Part shown: piece by piece, positions 56,363 through 64,000 of the stretch
How the letters are laid out: every line of letters starts with the position of its first letter
Position numbering within the stretch: the first letter of the stretch is position 1
From: Saliniradius amylolyticus
Lineage (GTDB): Bacteria; Pseudomonadota; Gammaproteobacteria; Enterobacterales; Alteromonadaceae
DNA: 64,000 nucleotides
Direction: 5' to 3'
NCBI RefSeq assembly: GCF_003143555.1
Contig: NZ_CP029347.1
Span: 2,108,001 to 2,172,000, forward strand
The notes under the pieces: generated by a model
Told to the model about the DNA's origin: nothing
The model's input: only the letters and a program-made list of their open reading frames with translations
Database searches by the model: none
Translations under genes and position numbers: made by a program

Positions 56363-56974
56363 ATGACAACAACGAACAAAATCGAGGTAGTAACATCAGA
56401 TAGAACGGATAACCTGCTTGAGCAGGCCCGAAGCTGTCAACTCTGTAAAGACCACCTGCCCTTTGAGCCCAAGCCTGTGGTTACCGGCTCGGCATCCGCC
56501 CGACTACTGATCATCGGTCAAGCTCCGGGAACCCGCGTTCAAAAGAGCGGTATTCCCTGGAATGACCCGTCCGGTGACCGACTCAGGCAATGGTTAGGTC
56601 TGGATCGGGAACAATTCTATGACAGTCAGCACATCGCTATTATGCCTATGGGCTTTTGCTACCCTGGTAAGGGCAAATCCGGTGATTTACCGCCAAGGCC
56701 AGAATGCGCTCCTCAGTGGCACAACAAAATTATTGCCACGATGCCGAACATTCAGACCACTTTACTCATCGGTCAGTATGCGCAGAAATACTATTTGGAC
56801 GGCAAACTAACGCTAACGGAACGGGTACGCCACTGGCAGGATTACGCGCCTGAGTATTGGGTGATGCCCCATCCCTCACCCAGAAACAATCTCTGGTTAA
56901 GGCGTCACCCGTGGTTTGAGCAAAAGCTGGTGCCACAGCTGAAAAACCATGTATCAAGAGTTCTCGGCTTTTAG
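56363..56974 (+). CDS. Uracil-DNA glycosylase superfamily protein
   Basis: A 203-residue protein of the UDG fold. Near residues 44-72 are LLIIGQAPGTRVQKSGIPWNDPSGDRLRQWLG (split), corresponding to motif 1 (GQ-x-P-G), and WVMPHPSPRNN (about 171-181) corresponds to the H-P-S-P motif 2. The pair CQLCKDHLPF near the N-terminus recalls the Fe-S-containing family 4 enzymes but is incomplete. It may excise uracil from DNA or be a diverged relative. ATG at 56363; longer frames add an unrelated N-terminus. Its 3' end overlaps the EAL gene by 21 bases, tail to tail. Confidence 0.8.
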   Translation: MTTTNKIEVVTSDRTDNLLEQARSCQLCKDHLPFEPKPVVTGSASARLLIIGQAPGTRVQKSGIPWNDPSGDRLRQWLGLDREQFYDSQHIAIMPMGFCYPGKGKSGDLPPRPECAPQWHNKIIATMPNIQTTLLIGQYAQKYYLDGKLTLTERVRHWQDYAPEYWVMPHPSPRNNLWLRRHPWFEQKLVPQLKNHVSRVLGF

Positions 56975-59206
56975 CTCCGATTCGTGCTTTTGCAGAAATG
57001 CCACTAACTGCTCAAAAGGCATGGGCCTGGCATACAAATATCCCTGAGCCTCATCACACCCCAGCTTAAGCATATAACTGGCTTGCTCACGCTTCTCCAC
57101 ACCTTCGGCGATGGTATGCAGTCCAAGCTTGTTACTCAGCGTCACAATGGTTTCGGCGATAAAGGCGTTTTGACCCGGTTCCACCTCGTTAACAAAAGAG
57201 CGATCCACCTTAAGGCGATCCAAAGGCAACTTCTGCAAATAGCTCATGGAGGAGAATCCGGTGCCAAAGTCGTCGATGGCAATACTAACCCCATGTGCCT
57301 TAAGGGAGCGCAGAGACTCAATAACAATCTGAGGCTCATCCATCACCACACTTTCGGTGATTTCCAATTCCAGCGAGTCTGGGGGCAACTGATGCTCGTC
57401 GAGTGTTTGCTTGACCAGCCCCACGAACTGCTGGTCCCTGAATTGAGGCATGGAGATGTTCACCGCCATGCGGATCTGTTCATGACCCGATTGCTTTAAC
57501 TCCTTCAGACGGCGACACGCTTCCTCCAATACCCAAGCCCCGATTTCAATAATAAGGCCGCTATACTCAGCCAGGGGGACAAACACCGCAGGGGAGATAT
57601 AACCCTGCCCTTCCGGATCTGGCCACCGCAACAGGGCTTCCAGGCCTACGACTCGCTCGCTGACCAGATCGATCTGAGGCTGGTACCACAGTTCCAACTT
57701 ACGCTCGGCAAAATCGGAACGTAACTGACGAATCATGCTTAAGCGCCACGCCGTTTTCTCTTCCATCTCGGGCAAGTAAAACTCGAAGTTGGTCGTGATG
57801 TTTTTCTTTGCCCGGTTCAGCGCAATGTTGGACTGTTTCAACACCTCGATACCGCTGCAATCGTCTTCGTTAAGCCGACAAAGACCGATGGTCACATTCA
57901 CCGGCAGGCTGTGATCGCCTGCTCTGAAGGGCGACATAAAGAGATTACTGATATTCTCAGGACTGACCTTGTCATCAGCGCCAATAAGTCCGAATACGTC
58001 AGCACCAATCCGCCCCATATGTACGGACTCACCAAAACTTTGATGCATACGTTCAGCAATGGCTATTAACAACAGGTTACCTACTTCCTGACCCAAACCG
58101 TCGTTAATATCGGAGAAGTGATTCACATCAACCAATGCCACAACCAAGTTATCATGTGGCCGCCCCAAAGCCTGGAGGTCATCCAGAACATTGATAAACT
58201 CATTACGGTTAGGCAGCTTGGTAAGCATGTCTTTAAACGCCGCGTTGCGCAGTTGATGGAACAGGTTCACATTTTCGTAGCCAATAGAAATACTGGTCAT
58301 AAAGACTTCCAGCAGTTCCTTGTAGACCCTATTCTGGACCCCACCGGCCCGAATATAGACTGCGGCCTCATAACCACTGCTGTTCATATACAGCACCGAA
58401 TAGTGGGGCTCGTAAACATGTTCTTTCTGACGCAGGCAGCGGCTGACACTCTCAACCAGATCGTTGTCCTGAATGCCGTCTAGACGCTTGTTGATATAGG
58501 AAGCGTAGGGGCCTGCCGCTCCCAACACGTAGAGGCCATCGTCGTCTTTATCCAATACTGAGCCCGCACGAGCACAGACGACTCCGCCCGCATCCAAACC
58601 AATTAATGAGCTGATTTGAGTCACCACACCTTCGCAAAACCCTTTAATGGAATGTTCTTCCAATAAGTTGGCTGCTGACATGATGATTTTCTCAAGCCCG
58701 ATTCGGTTTTGATTTATGGTCAGGATTTGTTGATAGGAACGTATTGCGGCAATGACGGTGGTCACCAGCCGACCCCGCGTCAGTTCGGTTTTGGTCTTAT
58801 AGTCGTTAATGTCGTACTCTTTGATGACGCTTTCTTCTGGCGCATAACCAGGCTGGCCAGTGCGTAATACGATTCTAGGCTCGGGGAGATTAAGCTCCTC
58901 ACGCATCTTCCTGGTAACGATCAGACCCGCATCATCGGTTTCCATCACCACGTCCAGCAACACGATAGCAATGCTGCTGCCTTGTTCCTTGAGTACTTCC
59001 AGAGCTTCCTTGCCAGAATAGGCATGAATAAAATTGAGCTTACGGTCATTGACGGTCAGATCCGACAGCGCCAATCGGGTCACTGTATGGATCTCCTCGT
59101 CATCATCCACCACTAAAATATTCCAAGTGGCGAGATTGCTTTCCTGCTGGATATCGCCTTCATCGAGGAAGACGAGTTCATCATTTTCGTACTCAGATGG
59201 ACTCAT
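56954..59206 (-). CDS. Response regulator with DUF3369, degenerate GGDEF and EAL domains
   Basis: A 750-residue cytosolic protein. REC domain (about 25-150) with phospho-acceptor D85 in IVLLDVVMETDD; a DUF3369/GAF-like sensor (about 160-310); GGDEF-like domain (about 325-480) whose active-site loop is GADVF, so cyclase activity is unlikely; EAL domain (about 490-745) with intact VVGLEALLRW, AVNISMPQF, ELEITESVVM, IAIDDFGTGFSSMSYLQKL and LKVDRSF. Expected to hydrolyse c-di-GMP under control of an unlinked histidine kinase; no kinase gene is adjacent. ATG start. Confidence 0.9.
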   Translation of the reverse strand: MSPSEYENDELVFLDEGDIQQESNLATWNILVVDDDEEIHTVTRLALSDLTVNDRKLNFIHAYSGKEALEVLKEQGSSIAIVLLDVVMETDDAGLIVTRKMREELNLPEPRIVLRTGQPGYAPEESVIKEYDINDYKTKTELTRGRLVTTVIAAIRSYQQILTINQNRIGLEKIIMSAANLLEEHSIKGFCEGVVTQISSLIGLDAGGVVCARAGSVLDKDDDGLYVLGAAGPYASYINKRLDGIQDNDLVESVSRCLRQKEHVYEPHYSVLYMNSSGYEAAVYIRAGGVQNRVYKELLEVFMTSISIGYENVNLFHQLRNAAFKDMLTKLPNRNEFINVLDDLQALGRPHDNLVVALVDVNHFSDINDGLGQEVGNLLLIAIAERMHQSFGESVHMGRIGADVFGLIGADDKVSPENISNLFMSPFRAGDHSLPVNVTIGLCRLNEDDCSGIEVLKQSNIALNRAKKNITTNFEFYLPEMEEKTAWRLSMIRQLRSDFAERKLELWYQPQIDLVSERVVGLEALLRWPDPEGQGYISPAVFVPLAEYSGLIIEIGAWVLEEACRRLKELKQSGHEQIRMAVNISMPQFRDQQFVGLVKQTLDEHQLPPDSLELEITESVVMDEPQIVIESLRSLKAHGVSIAIDDFGTGFSSMSYLQKLPLDRLKVDRSFVNEVEPGQNAFIAETIVTLSNKLGLHTIAEGVEKREQASYMLKLGCDEAQGYLYARPMPFEQLVAFLQKHESELKAENS

Positions 59207-59395
59207 GGATTTTTCCGTCCGGTCTTACCTGTACTCGGAGCTTATAGTTTGGATTACCATATCTCAATATAAACCAAAGGGAAACAGAAATAGCTATTTT
59301 GTCAGTCACCGACCACCAGCAAATCAATAGCCGCTTAAATAAACATCAGAATTTCAGTATAGTGTTTTATTAGCAATACTTGGCCAAAAAACCTT

Positions 59396-60304
59396 ATGAC
59401 CAAAATTCAGGGTCCCCACACCCCGCCTCTCTCACCCGCCAACCTTGAGCGCCGCTCAAGGGAGCCTGAACCGGTAAAAACGGAGAGAGAGCCGAAAGTT
59501 CACCAGGCGAGTGCGCAAAGCCAGGGAGCGATTAAGCAGCGCATCCAGTACTGGTTTGCTCAGGCTGGAGTTGAGCCCAAGTCGTACCGCCCGGGACAAA
59601 AGCCTAATGCAGGCGTTAACCGACGGCAAAGTGTTAAAGAGCGGCGTAAATTAGAGAATCTAGAAGCGATTCTCGGCCAGGCACTAGAATTCAATCCCAG
59701 TCAGGTATCTGACCAACAGTTAGATCCAGACTGGTTTTTTAGTTTTATTGAGATTGCCGAAAACATCTATACCCCGGCCATGCAGGAGCTATGGAGTAAG
59801 ATATTGGCAGTGGAAGTCAGCCAGCCCGGCAGTTTTTCATTACGCAGCCTTCTGACCCTAAAACAGTTGACCCATAAGGACGCCGAGGTATTCCGGCGAG
59901 CCAGTCGCCTCGCCTGCCGACGGGCGGGTGATTACAGCCCCAGAATTATTTACGGTTATTATCAGCGCCCGGGTATGTTCAACCTGTTTAGCCTACAACG
60001 TGGTCACCCCTTGAATCTGGCTCAATTCGGGCTCCCTTATCCGGACTTGCTGCTGTTGATGGATTTAGGGCTGTTATATCGCAGTGAGATCGAGTCTGGC
60101 GAACTGGAGCTACATAAGAGCAGTGAGTGGCGCTATGGCAGTCACCAGTTGCGCTTACAACCCAAGCGCAAGGGACTTGTATTAAATTACTATAAGTTTA
60201 CCGCCACTGGTACCGAACTATCTCGGCTGGTGCCTCATGCTCCTTATCAAGCTTATTTTGATGCTCTAAAACAGCATTTATCGCCCGTGTTCAGTCTCGA
60301 CTAA
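59396..60304 (+). CDS. TIGR03899 family protein of unknown function
   Basis: A 302-residue protein with no signal or spans. The first 80 residues are charged and probably disordered ([17 protein letters not shown]). [49 protein letters not shown], spanning about 117-165, is the block I associate with TIGR03899/DUF2806-like proteins of Shewanella, Vibrio and Alteromonas. Function unknown. ATG start with no good SD. It is convergent with cysH, with a 4-base overlap. Confidence 0.7.
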   Translation: MTKIQGPHTPPLSPANLERRSREPEPVKTEREPKVHQASAQSQGAIKQRIQYWFAQAGVEPKSYRPGQKPNAGVNRRQSVKERRKLENLEAILGQALEFNPSQVSDQQLDPDWFFSFIEIAENIYTPAMQELWSKILAVEVSQPGSFSLRSLLTLKQLTHKDAEVFRRASRLACRRAGDYSPRIIYGYYQRPGMFNLFSLQRGHPLNLAQFGLPYPDLLLLMDLGLLYRSEIESGELELHKSSEWRYGSHQLRLQPKRKGLVLNYYKFTATGTELSRLVPHAPYQAYFDALKQHLSPVFSLD

Positions 60305-61044
60305 ATACCGTCACCAAACTCGTGCAGGCCGCACTCTCGTTTTAATCCGAAAAAGCGGGTTTCTTCTTCACTCATGCCTGCTTCCAGAGGCCGGGACGTA
60401 TGCCAGTCGCCCACAGACACATAACCCTGATCCCATAGGGGATGATATGGCAGACCATGATCTTTCAAATAGTAATGAACGTCTTTATTGGTCCAGTCCA
60501 GAATCGGAAACACCTTAACCCTGCCATCCACCAACTGAACAAAGGGTAAGTCGGAACGGGAACTGGACTGACTGCGTCTTAGGCCGGAGAACCAGGTCCC
60601 CACCTGTAACTCTTTCAAAGCCCGTTGCATGGGCTCCACCTTATTCATACGGTTGTAGGCTTCCAGGCCTTCTACGCCCTGTTCCCAAAGTTGACCGTAC
60701 TTATGCTCCTGCCAGACTGGTGTCATGTGCGCACTGTACGTCTTTAAGTTGAGATCCAACGACTGAGTCAGTTCCTCAATAAAGTCATAGGTCTCTGGAA
60801 ACAAATAGCCGGTGTCAGTCAGCACCACAGGAATCTCCGGCATCTGGCGTGTAACCATATGCAACATGACCGCCGCCTGAATACCAAAGCTGGACGAGAG
60901 CATCGGCTTATCCGGCAGGTTCGCCAGTGCCCATGCCACTCGTTCGGAAGCGCTCATTCTCTCCAACTGCTTGTTGGCCTCAGCCAGCCACTGTTGAGAT
61001 ACAGGCTGGCTGACCGAGCTCAGTTGTACACCATTATTGGTCAT
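60301..61044 (-). CDS. cysH: Phosphoadenylyl-sulfate (PAPS) reductase
   Basis: Reduces PAPS to sulfite with thioredoxin or glutaredoxin. 247 residues (E. coli 244). [15 protein letters not shown] (PP-loop-like, about 49-63), [20 protein letters not shown], and the single catalytic cysteine in [10 protein letters not shown] at the C-terminus; the absence of the four Fe-S cysteines marks it as the PAPS rather than APS type. ATG at 61042-61044 overlaps the cysI end by 11 bases; a TTG 36 bases upstream is less likely. Third gene of cysJIH. Confidence 0.95.
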   Translation of the reverse strand: MTNNGVQLSSVSQPVSQQWLAEANKQLERMSASERVAWALANLPDKPMLSSSFGIQAAVMLHMVTRQMPEIPVVLTDTGYLFPETYDFIEELTQSLDLNLKTYSAHMTPVWQEHKYGQLWEQGVEGLEAYNRMNKVEPMQRALKELQVGTWFSGLRRSQSSSRSDLPFVQLVDGRVKVFPILDWTNKDVHYYLKDHGLPYHPLWDQGYVSVGDWHTSRPLEAGMSEEETRFFGLKRECGLHEFGDGI

Positions 61045-62734
61045 AAAAATCTCTGGCTGAGTCCACCACGGGTTTGACAATCTCGGCCCGAATCACAAAG
61101 TCACCAAACGACTCGCCTTGTTCGCGTTCCTTAGCCCAACGGCCAATGAGAGTGTCCAGCTCGTGCATAATCTCTTTGTCACTGATGTTTTCCCGGTACA
61201 TTCTCGGAATCCGGGTACCAATGCGGTTCCCACCCAGATGCAGGTTGTACTTGCCCGGCCCTTTGCCCACCAGGCCAATTTCGGCCAGCATGGCGCGCCC
61301 ACAACCATTCGGGCAGCCGGTGATACGATAAATGATATGCTCATCACCCACACCGTGTTTGTCCATAATGGCTTCCAACTCGGCCACTGCAGTCGGCAAA
61401 TAGCGCTCAGCCTCGGCCATGGCCAGAGGACACGTCGGCAAAGACACGCAAGCCATAGAATTTAATTTCTGGTCGCTGACCTCATCCTCAATCAAACCAT
61501 GTTGGCGCGCCAGCTTTTCAATGGTCGCTTTCTGCTCTGGCGCTACACCGGCAATGATCAGGTTCTGATTCGCAGTCAGACGGAAATCCCCCTGATGGAC
61601 TCGGGCAATCTCGGCGCAGCCAGTTTTTAGCGGCTTGCCGGGATAATCCAGAATACGACCATTTTCGATAAACAAGGTCAGGTGGTAGTTGCCATCGATG
61701 CCTTCTACCCAGCCGAACCGGTCGCCGCGACCGGTAAATTCGTAAGGTTTGCTGTCGGCAAACTGAATACCGGCTCGTTTTTCCACCTCTGCCTTAAAGG
61801 TTTCAACACCTACACGCTCCAGGGTGTACTTGGTCTTGGCGTTCTTGCGGTTGCTACGGTTGCCCCAGTCCCGCTGTGTCGTCACAACGGCCTCTGCTAC
61901 ATCGAGCGTTTTTTCCAGGGGTACGAAACCAAAATCATCGGCCTTACGCGGATAGGTAGACTTATCACCATGGGTCATGGCCAGACCGCCACCCACCAGC
62001 ACATTGAACCCCACCAGTTCGCCTTGTTCAGCAATGGCGACAAAATTCAAATCATTGGCATGCACATCCACGTCGTTCTGGGGCGGGATCACCACGGTAG
62101 TCTTAAACTTACGCGGCAGATAATTACTGCCCAAAACCGGCTCTTCGTCAGTCGTTTCGAGCTTTTCGCCATCCAGCCAGATCTCCGCGTATGCCCGAGT
62201 TTTTGGTAACAAATGCTCGCTTATTTTCTTGGCCCAGTCATACGCTTGTTGATGCAACTTGGATTCCACAGGATTAGAAGTACAGAGCACGTTACGGTTT
62301 ACGTCACCGGCAGTAGCCAGTGAATCCAGGCCCACCTTATCCAGCATCTGGTGCATCATCTTAATATGCGGCTTTAGCACACCGTGGAACTGAAACGTCT
62401 GACGAGTGGTCAGGCGGATACTCCCATACAGTGAATGCTCCTCCGCAAACTTGTCGATGGCGAGCCACTGCTTAGGCGTGATAACGCCACCAGGCAGTCG
62501 ACAGCGCAGCATCACGTTGTGCAGCGGCTCCAGCTTCTGTTTGCTGCGTTCGGCGCGGATATCCCGATCATCCTGCTGATACATACCGTGAAAGCGGATT
62601 AACTGAAAATTATCGGCGGTAAAGCCACCCGTCAGATCGTCTTTCAGATCCTCACTGATGGTGCCGCGCAGAAAGTTACTCTCGCGCTTGATACGTTCGT
62701 TATCAGAAAGTTTCTGGTCTTGCTGGTCGCTCAT
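61034..62734 (-). CDS. cysI: Sulfite reductase [NADPH] hemoprotein beta-component
   Basis: Siroheme/[4Fe-4S] subunit reducing sulfite to sulfide with six electrons from CysJ. 566 residues (E. coli 570). The cluster and siroheme cysteines are in [20 protein letters not shown] and [18 protein letters not shown] (about 430-495). [16 protein letters not shown] and [15 protein letters not shown] are conserved N-terminal blocks. ATG overlaps the cysJ stop by one base (TAATG). Confidence 0.96.
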   Translation of the reverse strand: MSDQQDQKLSDNERIKRESNFLRGTISEDLKDDLTGGFTADNFQLIRFHGMYQQDDRDIRAERSKQKLEPLHNVMLRCRLPGGVITPKQWLAIDKFAEEHSLYGSIRLTTRQTFQFHGVLKPHIKMMHQMLDKVGLDSLATAGDVNRNVLCTSNPVESKLHQQAYDWAKKISEHLLPKTRAYAEIWLDGEKLETTDEEPVLGSNYLPRKFKTTVVIPPQNDVDVHANDLNFVAIAEQGELVGFNVLVGGGLAMTHGDKSTYPRKADDFGFVPLEKTLDVAEAVVTTQRDWGNRSNRKNAKTKYTLERVGVETFKAEVEKRAGIQFADSKPYEFTGRGDRFGWVEGIDGNYHLTLFIENGRILDYPGKPLKTGCAEIARVHQGDFRLTANQNLIIAGVAPEQKATIEKLARQHGLIEDEVSDQKLNSMACVSLPTCPLAMAEAERYLPTAVAELEAIMDKHGVGDEHIIYRITGCPNGCGRAMLAEIGLVGKGPGKYNLHLGGNRIGTRIPRMYRENISDKEIMHELDTLIGRWAKEREQGESFGDFVIRAEIVKPVVDSARDFYDQ

Positions 62735-64000
62735 TAATACACATCCTTCTGATAGCGCTTGGCTTTGCGCAAATCGGTTAAATACTCGGTAGCTTGCTCG
62801 CGGGTCATCTGGCCCTGCTGCTCAACAATGCTGACCAATGCGTCGTGGACGTCTTTAGCCATGCGATTGGCGTCGCCACAAACATACAGGTGCGCGCCTT
62901 GCTGCAGCCACTGATACACTTCTTCAGCTTGTTCCAGCAGGCGGTGTTGCACATAGATCTTTTCCTGCTGATCGCGAGAAAACGCCAGGCTGATCTTATT
63001 CAACAGGCCGTCTTTCACCCAGCGCTGCCACTCCACCTGATACAGGAAGTCTTGAGTAAAATTCGGGTTTCCAAAGAACAGCCAGTTTTTCCCCTCTGCT
63101 TCCTGAGCTTCCCGCTCCTGCATAAAGGCGCGAAACGGGGCAATCCCCGTGCCCGGCCCCACCATGATGATGGGTGTATTGGGATCCTCTGGCAGTCGGA
63201 AGTTGTCATTCTTTTCCACAAACACATTCAGCTCTGCGCCCTCTTCCAGACGCTTACACAAAAAGCCTGAAGCGCCACCCTGGTGAGGTTGACCGAAGGC
63301 ATCGTATTCCACCAGCGCCACAGTCAAATGCACTTCGTCTTCCACTTCCGCCTGACTGGAGGCAATGGAATACAACCGGGGCGTGATGCCTCGCAACGAA
63401 TCAACCAACGCCTGAGCGTCAATTTTCGCCGAATGCTCCGCCACAATATCCACAATCTGACGCTCGGCCAGATACTCCCTAAGCGCGGGACGATCCTCTG
63501 CCAACTGGGACAAGGCGGTGTTTTGCGTTATCTCTGCGTAATGCTTGATAAAACTCGGATAACTTTGGGTCAGTTCAAGTTTGTTACGCAGCGCATCACG
63601 AAGGCTCAGAGAGTCATCGCCAACATTGACCGCCTGACTACCGTCCAGTGCCAATAGCTCCAGCAAACGATCCACCATGAGCGGGTCATTACTAAACCAT
63701 ACGCCCAACGCGTCGCCGGGTTGATACTGAATGCCGGAGTCTTCCAACGACACCTCAATATGACGGATGTCTTTCACCGAGTCCCGGCCGGTAATCTTCT
63801 GGCTTTCTAACAAGGTGGCGCTAAAGGGATTTTTCTTGGTGTAATTGGCAGCGGCTCCCGTCAGGCTAACACCTGGCATGGCAACCACTTCGGCATTTTG
63901 CTGACCGTTTTGTAGCTCGTCTTTTAACAGCGGTGTTAACTTTTCAGACCAGGCACTGACGTCGCTATCATAGTCGACATCGCATTCGACTCTGTCCAGC
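62734..64000 (-). CDS. cysJ: Sulfite reductase [NADPH] flavoprotein alpha-component (C-terminal part)
   Basis: The frame stays open to the right edge, so only the last 422 residues or so are present and the FMN flavodoxin domain is mostly missing. Seen are the end of the flavodoxin part ([17 protein letters not shown]), the FAD domain ([25 protein letters not shown]), and the NADPH domain ([38 protein letters not shown]), ending in RYQKDVY. It transfers electrons from NADPH through FAD and FMN to CysI. First gene of cysJIH. Confidence 0.95.
   Translation of the reverse strand, partial: LDRVECDVDYDSDVSAWSEKLTPLLKDELQNGQQNAEVVAMPGVSLTGAAANYTKKNPFSATLLESQKITGRDSVKDIRHIEVSLEDSGIQYQPGDALGVWFSNDPLMVDRLLELLALDGSQAVNVGDDSLSLRDALRNKLELTQSYPSFIKHYAEITQNTALSQLAEDRPALREYLAERQIVDIVAEHSAKIDAQALVDSLRGITPRLYSIASSQAEVEDEVHLTVALVEYDAFGQPHQGGASGFLCKRLEEGAELNVFVEKNDNFRLPEDPNTPIIMVGPGTGIAPFRAFMQEREAQEAEGKNWLFFGNPNFTQDFLYQVEWQRWVKDGLLNKISLAFSRDQQEKIYVQHRLLEQAEEVYQWLQQGAHLYVCGDANRMAKDVHDALVSIVEQQGQMTREQATEYLTDLRKAKRYQKDVY

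Overview
The window is a chromosomal stretch of a free-living, flagellated marine-type gammaproteobacterium, most likely of the order Alteromonadales (Alteromonas/Lacimicrobium/Shewanella-like). Supporting signs are a Na+-type flagellar motor set (PomA, PomB, MotY), FadR and FabR regulators close to their enterobacterial and Vibrio forms, an sdhE-ygfX/ygfZ locus, DUF5610 and TIGR03899 proteins, and a 16S-tRNA-Ile(GAT)-tRNA-Ala(TGC)-23S-5S rRNA operon. This placement comes from protein resemblance recalled from memory, not from a search. I see no insertion sequence, prophage, integrase or CRISPR array, and most of the window is core genome.

Layout. 1-8.4 kb: end of an unknown gene, then minus-strand genes for a secreted serine hydrolase with a golvesin-like domain, YigZ, a GNAT acetyltransferase, an SLT-like lipoprotein, GshA and a two-domain M16 lipoprotein protease. 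8.5-18.7 kb: pseudouridine synthase, VanZ-like protein and PanE (+); ThiI and the PomAB stator (-); xseB-ispA-dxs (+, isoprenoid precursors); MotY (-); RNase T (+). 18.8-25.7 kb: redox and iron genes (peroxiredoxin, Bfd with a Fur-type promoter, GrxD, SodB), the FadR/MaoC/YgfX/SdhE minus-strand group, YgfZ and SlyD. 25.8-30 kb: a four-gene, end-overlapping MacAB-type ABC exporter with two different permeases. 30-37.4 kb: a sulfide/persulfide locus (persulfide-dioxygenase-like hydrolase, TauE/SafE, rhodanese) followed by an operon of RND transporter, LolA-like protein, outer-membrane barrel, YgaP-like membrane protein and a two-cysteine YgaV/BigR-like ArsR regulator. 37.4-43.4 kb: VOC protein, DUF2165, Sco protein plus chemoreceptor, thioesterase, TmcA. 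43.7-49.4 kb: the rRNA operon on the minus strand with two tandem promoters. 49.5-64 kb: membrane-anchored RRM protein, DUF5610 protein, TrmA, FabR and a divergent fatty-acid desaturase with a FabR-type operator, SthA, a small periplasmic protein, a UDG-fold protein, a REC-DUF3369-GGDEF-EAL protein, a TIGR03899 protein and cysJIH (cysJ runs off the right edge).

The part most likely to be under-described is 29.9-37.4 kb. There a putative persulfide sensor (ArsR type, only two cysteines) lies in the same operon as a complete candidate inner membrane-periplasm-outer membrane conduit (RND + LolA-like + barrel), next to sulfide-oxidation genes. Second choices are the Sco/chemoreceptor pair, whose receptor has a histidine-rich multi-span membrane sensor, and the membrane-tethered RRM protein beside the rRNA operon. 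Links between genes inferred from position alone are marked as inference.
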